From contig JADJYU010000001.1 of NCBI GenBank assembly GCA_016719565.1, positions 372,001 through 436,000 on the forward strand: a DNA stretch of 64,000 bases, given 5' to 3'. Source of the stretch: Ignavibacteria bacterium. Its GTDB lineage: Bacteria; Bacteroidota; Ignavibacteria; Tepidaquicellales; Tepidaquicellaceae. The position numbers and the translations under genes were made by a program. The notes beneath the pieces were generated by a model that was given only the letters and a program-made list of their open reading frames with translations, searched no databases and was not told the DNA's origin. Positions 60,106 through 64,000 of this stretch are shown here, in pieces (within the stretch, counting starts at the first letter, position 1; every line of letters starts with the position of its first letter).

Positions 60106-60188
60106 TTCTCATTTACAATTGTTCATTAATCATTGATAATTAATCATTTGTAATTTATCATTTATCATTTATCATTTGCCATTTGTAA
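60106..60188. repeat. Heptamer array (ATCATTT units)
   Basis: Tandem and near-tandem copies of the 7-mer ATCATTT, three of them in direct succession at 60157-60177 and degenerate ones around, lie between the helical gene and the cytochrome gene. The word differs from the TTAATAG arrays but the 7-bp period is the same. Confidence 0.75.
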
Positions 60189-60195
60189 CTCTAAA

Positions 60196-60802
60196 CTAAT
60201 TTCCCGGTGGCGGAGAAACTGGAGGAACCGGCTGCGGTACTAAGTTTTTAATAGGTTTCAAAGATTTCAAATACGCAAAGATCGCTTTTATCTCATCGTC
60301 CGACATGTGTTTATACATTTCCCATGGCATCGGCGGTAAAAGAGTTCTGCCTGATGGCATGCCTTTATACTTACCCTGTTTGAGCGCAACGATGAAACTG
60401 CTTTCCTGCCAGTTGCCGATTCCGGTTGGATCCGGTGTAAGATTTGATGCAAAAGAAATACCCCACGGACCGATCCATGATGTAAGTTCACGTGTGACAA
60501 CAAGCCCGTTCTTTTTCCATCTCAGCTCTGTCCACTTCAGGCGGAGGCAGCGCTGCAGGATGTCCGGACATAGTCAGTTCCATATCCGGAACAGGACCTT
60601 TTGGCGACATTTTCTTAGGTGTATGACAGTCATTGCAGCCTCCGATCATAACAAGATGCTCACCCCATTTAACCTGACTTTCATAACCGCCGTGCAGATT
60701 TTTTTGAACCTCTGCGCTTTCCTTTTCTTTTTCAGAACAGCCGTTGAAAAGTATCGCAGTAAAGATCAAAGTGAAGCAGATAAAAAGTAGTTTAGTTTTC
60801 AT
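60196..60802 (-). CDS. Cytochrome c-type lipoprotein (one frameshift)
   Basis: About 201 residues: lipobox LFNGC (lipidated C22), a haem site CNDCH in GEHLVMIGGCNDCHTPKKMSPKGPVPD, then after a break at about 60509-60513 (one A missing) the continuation KNGLVVTRELTSWIGPWGIS, ASNLTPDPTGIGNWQESSFI, LPPMPWEMYKHMSDDEIKAIFAYLKSLKPI and a Pro-rich end. The layout (haem, NLTPDPTGIG, then the methionine ligand in the PPMPW region) is that of periplasmic class I cytochromes related to diheme subunits of alcohol or gluconate dehydrogenases; only one CXXCH is present. The redox partner is not in the window. Confidence 0.8.
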
Positions 60803-61017
60803 TTTATATTAGTTAGTTAAAAAATGTTATGACAAAAATACTAAATGAGATTTAATATTCAAAGAATTAGTTTTTTTATTCCACTTTTATTAGAATTAGT
60901 TATGATATCATCAGATCCTTAAATATTTATTAATATCCGGTCTTTAGTAATGTAAACTTTTTAAAAAATAATTGGAAATAAATTTTTATTTTTATTAAGT
61001 TGTATCAATTTCCATCC

Positions 61018-61053
61018 TACTAATTAACTATTAACTATTAACTACTAACTTTT
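61018..61053. repeat. Heptamer array (TAACTAT units)
   Basis: Four to five copies of the 7-mer TAACTAT or TAACTAC precede the DUF1579 gene, ending about 20 bases before its ATG and overlapping its likely leader. Confidence 0.8.
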
Positions 61054-61075
61054 AATTATAAACTAAGGAGAAAAA

Positions 61076-61571
61076 ATGAAAACCTTGAAACTACTCGCTG
61101 CGTTTATCGCAGTCTTTTATCACAGTTAAATCTTATTCACAAATGCCGCCTGAACCAATTAAATCTCCAATGATAGATGCCATGCTCGGTACGTGGATTT
61201 CCGAACCTTATGAAATGATGTGATCAAGAATGACAGACCGCGCTGTTCATTCTCTTGTTCTAAACGGTCAGTATATGGAAATTGATGTATTAAGCAAATC
61301 TGACGGCTTTACTTATGAAGGAAAGATTTATATTTATCCTGAGAAAGACGGAACAATGAAAGGAACTATGTTTGATGTATTCGGCGGAGCAGGTACAAGC
61401 TACACCGGAATAGTTGACGGAAATAAAGTTACTATGACAGGAACAAACGAAATGATGAGTGAAACCAGTGAGATAATTATGGACGGCGATAAAATGACTC
61501 ATAATGTAACATTTGATATAAAAGGAATGCCGCAGCAGAAAGTAACAATAGTTTATAATAAAGAAAAATGA
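61076..61571 (+). CDS. Exported DUF1579 family protein (one indel, one in-frame TGA)
   Basis: About 165 residues. The start MKTLKLLAAFIAVF follows an AAGGAG ribosome site. One T too many near 61116 hides the signal peptide end; without it ITVKSYSQMPPEPIKSPMIDAMLGTWISEPYEMM follows. A TGA at 61221-61223 stands where relatives have glycine (YEMMG-type), then MTDRAVHSLVLNGQYMEIDVLS, TYEGKIYIYPEKDGTMKGTMFDVFGGAGTSYTG and a beta-rich end. The fold is lipocalin-like with a probable lipid or small-ligand pocket; no function is proved. It is a paralogue of the cytoplasmic copy at 802. Confidence 0.7.
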
Positions 61572-61617
61572 TCCGCGACAAAATAAAGTAAAATAAAGTA
61601 AAGTAAAGAGAAAGTAG

Positions 61618-61637
61618 CCGCAGGCTTCAGCCTGCGG
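61618..61637 (+). terminator. Hairpin after the DUF1579 gene
   Basis: A perfect 9-bp stem (CCGCAGGCT and its complement) with a TC loop follows the stop by 46 bp. There is no clean T run, so it may be a dispersed palindrome as well as, or instead of, a terminator. Confidence 0.5.
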
Positions 61638-61680
61638 TATACTTATTCAAATTATGAATTTCATATTCATAGCCCTTTAT

Positions 61681-61700
61681 TCGTAATTTGAAATTCGTAA
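61681..61700. repeat. Dispersed 20-bp repeat, copy 1
   Basis: TCGTAATTTGAAATTCGTAA recurs exactly at 63569-63588. Related AATTTGAAATT words occur near 1426-1456 and 58285-58300. Confidence 0.7.
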
Positions 61701-61789
61701 TTGTTTCTCGGTATATCATCCCAATTTGCTTTTATTTTTTGAAAAGAATGAATATTTAAATTAAAAAAGATCATTTACATAAAAATTAT

Positions 61790-62354
61790 AGCCTCAATAT
61801 AAAACCTCTAAATTCCGGTTTAAAAGCCAACAAAATCAATTTCAACGCCATAAATTCTAAATTCAGCGGCAAAATTACTAAATTCATCCAGCCAAATTTC
61901 TGATTCAGCGCTTCATGACATAACTGCAACGCTCCGTGTTACTGATTCAAAGCTGTGCGACGCGCTTTCAATGCACCGGATTGCAGTTACAATACATCAG
62001 ATACTGCTTACAATTTGCCAAATTACCCATGCATTCTCTCACGGCATCACTTACAACACTTCGGGTTACTGATTCAAAGCATTGCCTTACAAATTCAATT
62101 AGCCAAATTTCATTTGCAAAGAGGCAGACTGAAATTTCGATTCGCCAAATTTCATTTGCAAAGAGACAGACTGAAATTTCAAAGTACCGGATTGTGATTT
62201 CATAACCGCACGTAGCCGCTTACAATGCTCCGAAATACAGATTCAATTATGTTTGTTACAAATTCAATTTACCGGATTGCTTTTAGCAATGCTGCGCAAC
62301 ACTACTTACAATACACCAATTTGCGGATACAATGCCGCGCGATACCGCTTACAA
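61790..62354. repeat. Degenerate array of 21-22 bp units made of three heptads
   Basis: The stretch reads as successive 7-mers that fall into triplets, approximately GCTTACA, ATRCNCC, GGATTGC. The most regular word, TTACAA, starts at 61987, 62008, 62051, 62087, 62220, 62256, 62306 and 62349 (with ATACAA at 62327), so spacings are 21, 43, 36, 133, 36, 50, 21 and 22: multiples of seven with an occasional extra base. About 25 units are present. One 44-bp block (about 62102-62145 and 62146-62189) is nearly exactly duplicated. It is not coding by any frame I can support. Confidence 0.7.
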
Positions 62355-62726
62355 ACAAAAATATCTTTTTTTAATGGGAGCGAATTTTTACCCTATTCGC
62401 AAAAACCGAAAGAGTTTAAACAACACTGCCCGCGGAAGGTCAATAAAATCAATGCTTTACGGCATTTTTGAAAACAACCCGGAGAAATCAGGAATTTCAT
62501 ATTTTTACGGATTTTCACAAATCGTGAAAATTGCAACTACACTTTTAAATTAAAACTTTATAATTTATCACCGCTGCTTATTCATATACCGAATATGCAG
62601 AAATTAAAAAACAATTATGAAAACAATATTAAATTATGTTCCAAGAGCTCCCCCGGATCTTATTTATTTTTATAGATCAGAAAAATTATCTCTAAACATA
62701 TTTCATAAATTTAAATAAACATTAAA

Positions 62727-63432
62727 ATGAACGAACATAAATTATCGAAAGTACAGGAAAATAAATTAAGCACTTTCATAGATATAGAAACGGCCCTGAC
62801 AGAAACAGCTCCATTGTTACAGAAATACCTGCGCTTTCTGTTTCTGTTTTGGATTTCAAAAAAGTGATCTCCGATATTAATTCGAAAGCGGTCAGGAGAA
62901 ACACCGTAAGAAGAGGTGCATCCGAAACAAAACCCTGAAGCGTATCGAACTCGAAAATACTACTGTAGAACTCGCTTCAGCTCTCTATGTATTCGGACAC
63001 AAGAATTCCGACGAAGTCATTAAAGCAATCGCAAACATACCGCCCTCTCTGCTTGACAGAATGCGCGACACTGAAGTGATTAATAAAGCGAATTCAATTC
63101 TCAATACCGTTACTGAAAAAGCTGACGACCTGACTTCGTTCGGGATCACCCAGACTGACATTGCAAGACTCAGATCGTGTATTGAAAATTACATAAGTTC
63201 AAACATAAATAAATCAGGCTCCCATACTGAAAGCGTCGTTATAACAAAAACACTCAAAGAACTTTTTCAGACCGGCATGGACATACTTGATAAGGAAATT
63301 GACAGAATGGTTGATTCACTGCAGACAAAAGAGAAGAACTTTTACGAAAGCTACTATGCCGTCCGGTCAGTTAAAAACTTTGGCTTAAGACACAGAAAAG
63401 AAACCGATCTTCAGCCTCAGAAGCAAGATTAG
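62727..63432 (+). CDS. Uncharacterised helical protein (frameshifted)
   Basis: About 235 residues, soluble, helical. Readable parts are MNEHKLSKVQENKLSTFIDI, then in a second frame SIVTEIPALSVSVLDFKKVISDINSKAVRRNTVRRGASETK, then after 62933-62936 (four A, one more needed) LKRIELENTTVELASALYVFG, then DRMRDTEVINKANSILNTVTEKADDLTSFGITQTDIARLRSCIENYISS and a C-terminal helix. I know proteins of this layout (about 220 residues, DFxxxV then LxxxTxxIAxxLxxL then LxxYGITxxxIxxLxxxI) only as uncharacterised Bacteroidota/Ignavibacteria proteins. It follows the heptad array by 370 bp. Confidence 0.6.
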
Positions 63433-63506
63433 GAGCAGGAGTAGGTGCATTTACAAAAAAAAGCATGCATGAAAGTTATTAATTTGATCCGATGATTTTA
63501 CACATA

Positions 63507-63560
63507 AAACTAGTCTCCGCAAAGTCCAAATATTTATGACTCCGCGGAGACAGTTTTTTT
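63507..63560 (+). terminator. Intrinsic terminator after the 62.7-kb gene
   Basis: AAACT and GTCTCCGC (63507-63520, one bulged A) pair with GCGGAGAC and AGTTT (63544-63556), 13 bp in all, followed by a run of seven T at 63554-63560. It ends the plus-strand message 75 bp after the stop. Confidence 0.75.
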
Positions 63561-63568
63561 CCAAATAC

Positions 63569-63588
63569 TCGTAATTTGAAATTCGTAA
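63569..63588. repeat. Dispersed 20-bp repeat, copy 2
   Basis: Exact second copy of the word at 61681-61700, here directly before a heptamer array. Confidence 0.7.
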
Positions 63589-63600
63589 CTCGTAATTGCT

Positions 63601-63646
63601 TCTATTAACTACTAACTATTAACTACTAACTACTAACTGTTAACTA
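63601..63646. repeat. Heptamer array (TAACTAT/TAACTAC units)
   Basis: About six tandem 7-mers abut the stop of the dockerin-like module gene at 63647, the same arrangement as at 55803-55883 next to the stop at 55884. Confidence 0.85.
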
Positions 63647-64000
63647 TTAAGGTGTTATTTTGCTCACAAAATTAAACGAATTATTATCCGCAAAAACTGC
63701 ATCCGCAAGATCTATAACTCCGTCCCCGTTCACATCCGTCGGCAAATAACCCGACTCGAAATTAAAAGCATCATTGTCTATCAGACTCCCGTCGGACAGA
63801 TCTATTACGCCATCCTGATTTACATCAGCGCTGTATATTGCAAACTTCACAGGAGAATAATCAGCCTGTATCATATTATTCCCGAATGCCTGAGATGATG
63901 CAGTTGTAAAATCATAGTTTAATGCGCTTCCTGAGAACTGCTGCGGCATATTGCTCCATGTCTCCAGTGAGTTTCTGTGCTCTAGCTGAAGATAATAGTC
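63647..64000 (-). CDS. Secreted protein, C-terminal dockerin-like module only (cut by window edge)
   Basis: The last 117 codons of a gene that continues past the right edge. Visible are the shared-module parts DYYLQLEHRNSLETWSN, LNYDFTTASSQAFGNNMIQADYSPVKFAIYS, first calcium loop DVNQDGVIDLSD with LIDNDAFNFESGYLPT, second loop DVNGDGVIDLAD with VFADNNSFNFVSKITP and the stop. It is the only uninterrupted copy of the two loops among the minus-strand genes and gives the best view of the module. The N-terminal domain is unknown. Confidence 0.8.
   Translation of the reverse strand, partial: DYYLQLEHRNSLETWSNMPQQFSGSALNYDFTTASSQAFGNNMIQADYSPVKFAIYSADVNQDGVIDLSDGSLIDNDAFNFESGYLPTDVNGDGVIDLADAVFADNNSFNFVSKITP

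Larger units (their letters stand above)
61572..62726. other. 1.15-kb region without a supported gene
   Basis: It holds, in order, a GC-rich hairpin (61618-61637), a dispersed repeat (61681-61700), a 560-bp degenerate heptad array (about 61790-62354), a GCGAA/TTCGC dyad near 62382-62400 and an 8-bp hairpin at 62511-62531. Short open frames occur across the array in several frames, but their products have no consistent composition or start, so I do not call them. Confidence 0.65.

Noticed and set aside
61936..62205. Open frames of 80-90 codons across the heptad array
   Set aside because: Two overlapping frames are open equally, starts have no leader, and the products are irregular translations of the repeat; no support for a gene.
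61790..62354. CRISPR array
   Set aside because: Units are 21-22 bp, all different, with no constant repeat and variable spacer pattern, and no cas genes are present.
62332..62553. 73-codon plus-strand frame after the heptad array
   Set aside because: Its first third is translated array and the rest shows no motif or ribosome site; a hairpin lies inside it. Left as unassigned spacer.

Overview
The window (about 35-38% GC by eye) looks like a chromosomal piece of a free-living bacterium of the Bacteroidota/Chlorobiota group, most likely Ignavibacteria or a near relative. The support is: C-terminal sorting domains of the YPNPFNP type (T9SS type A), signal peptides ending in a SQ-like junction, mostly AT-rich leaders without Shine-Dalgarno motifs, BshA (bacillithiol synthesis), SDR-type threonine dehydrogenase, two-component propeller sensors and SBBP propellers. 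No rRNA, tRNA or CRISPR array was recognised.

Layout. 0-8 kb: end of a complex I gene (nuoG), a stand-alone receiver domain, then a plus-strand catabolic cluster (methylmalonate-semialdehyde dehydrogenase, omega-aminotransferase, NCS1 permease, dihydropyrimidinase) that fits uptake and reductive breakdown of pyrimidines or hydantoins through beta-alanine. 7.6-16 kb: housekeeping genes (deoC, glgB with an acidic tail, a cytochrome-like protein, M48 protease, Yip1 protein, nadD). 16-24 kb: a minus-strand surface-polysaccharide cluster with six glycosyltransferases and a flippase, followed by PrsW. 25-27 kb: biotin carboxylase plus biotin carrier. 27-34 kb: a propeller sensor kinase with its NarL-type regulator, an AtuA-like protein, a TPR lipoprotein and tdh. 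34-45.6 kb: an exported alpha/beta-hydrolase, an EamA exporter, PEGA and PQQ-propeller envelope proteins, a cyclic-2,3-diphosphoglycerate-synthetase-like NTPase, bshA, an aldehyde dehydrogenase and an ABC-2 exporter.

45.6-64 kb is an accessory region for exported proteins. Two secreted proteins carry the T9SS sorting domain. Four proteins (one of them at 34.6 kb) instead end in a shared module made of a HRNSIETWS segment, an AFGNN segment and two dockerin-like calcium loops. Three secreted-protein genes each stand head-to-head with a gene for a large, all-helical cytoplasmic protein of unknown function (49.0, 53.2 and 58.5 kb); in two cases a small gene (a ribbon-helix-helix-like or an FN3 protein) lies between. 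An IS4-family element sits inside a heptamer repeat array. Heptamer arrays flank several of these genes, and a 560-bp degenerate array built of 21-22 bp units of three heptads lies before an uncharacterised gene at 62.7 kb.

Reading caution: about twenty otherwise conserved genes are broken by single-base indels, nearly all in short homopolymers, and one aldehyde dehydrogenase holds a compensating pair. I read these as uncorrected sequencing errors rather than pseudogenes and have annotated the joined genes, giving the break points.
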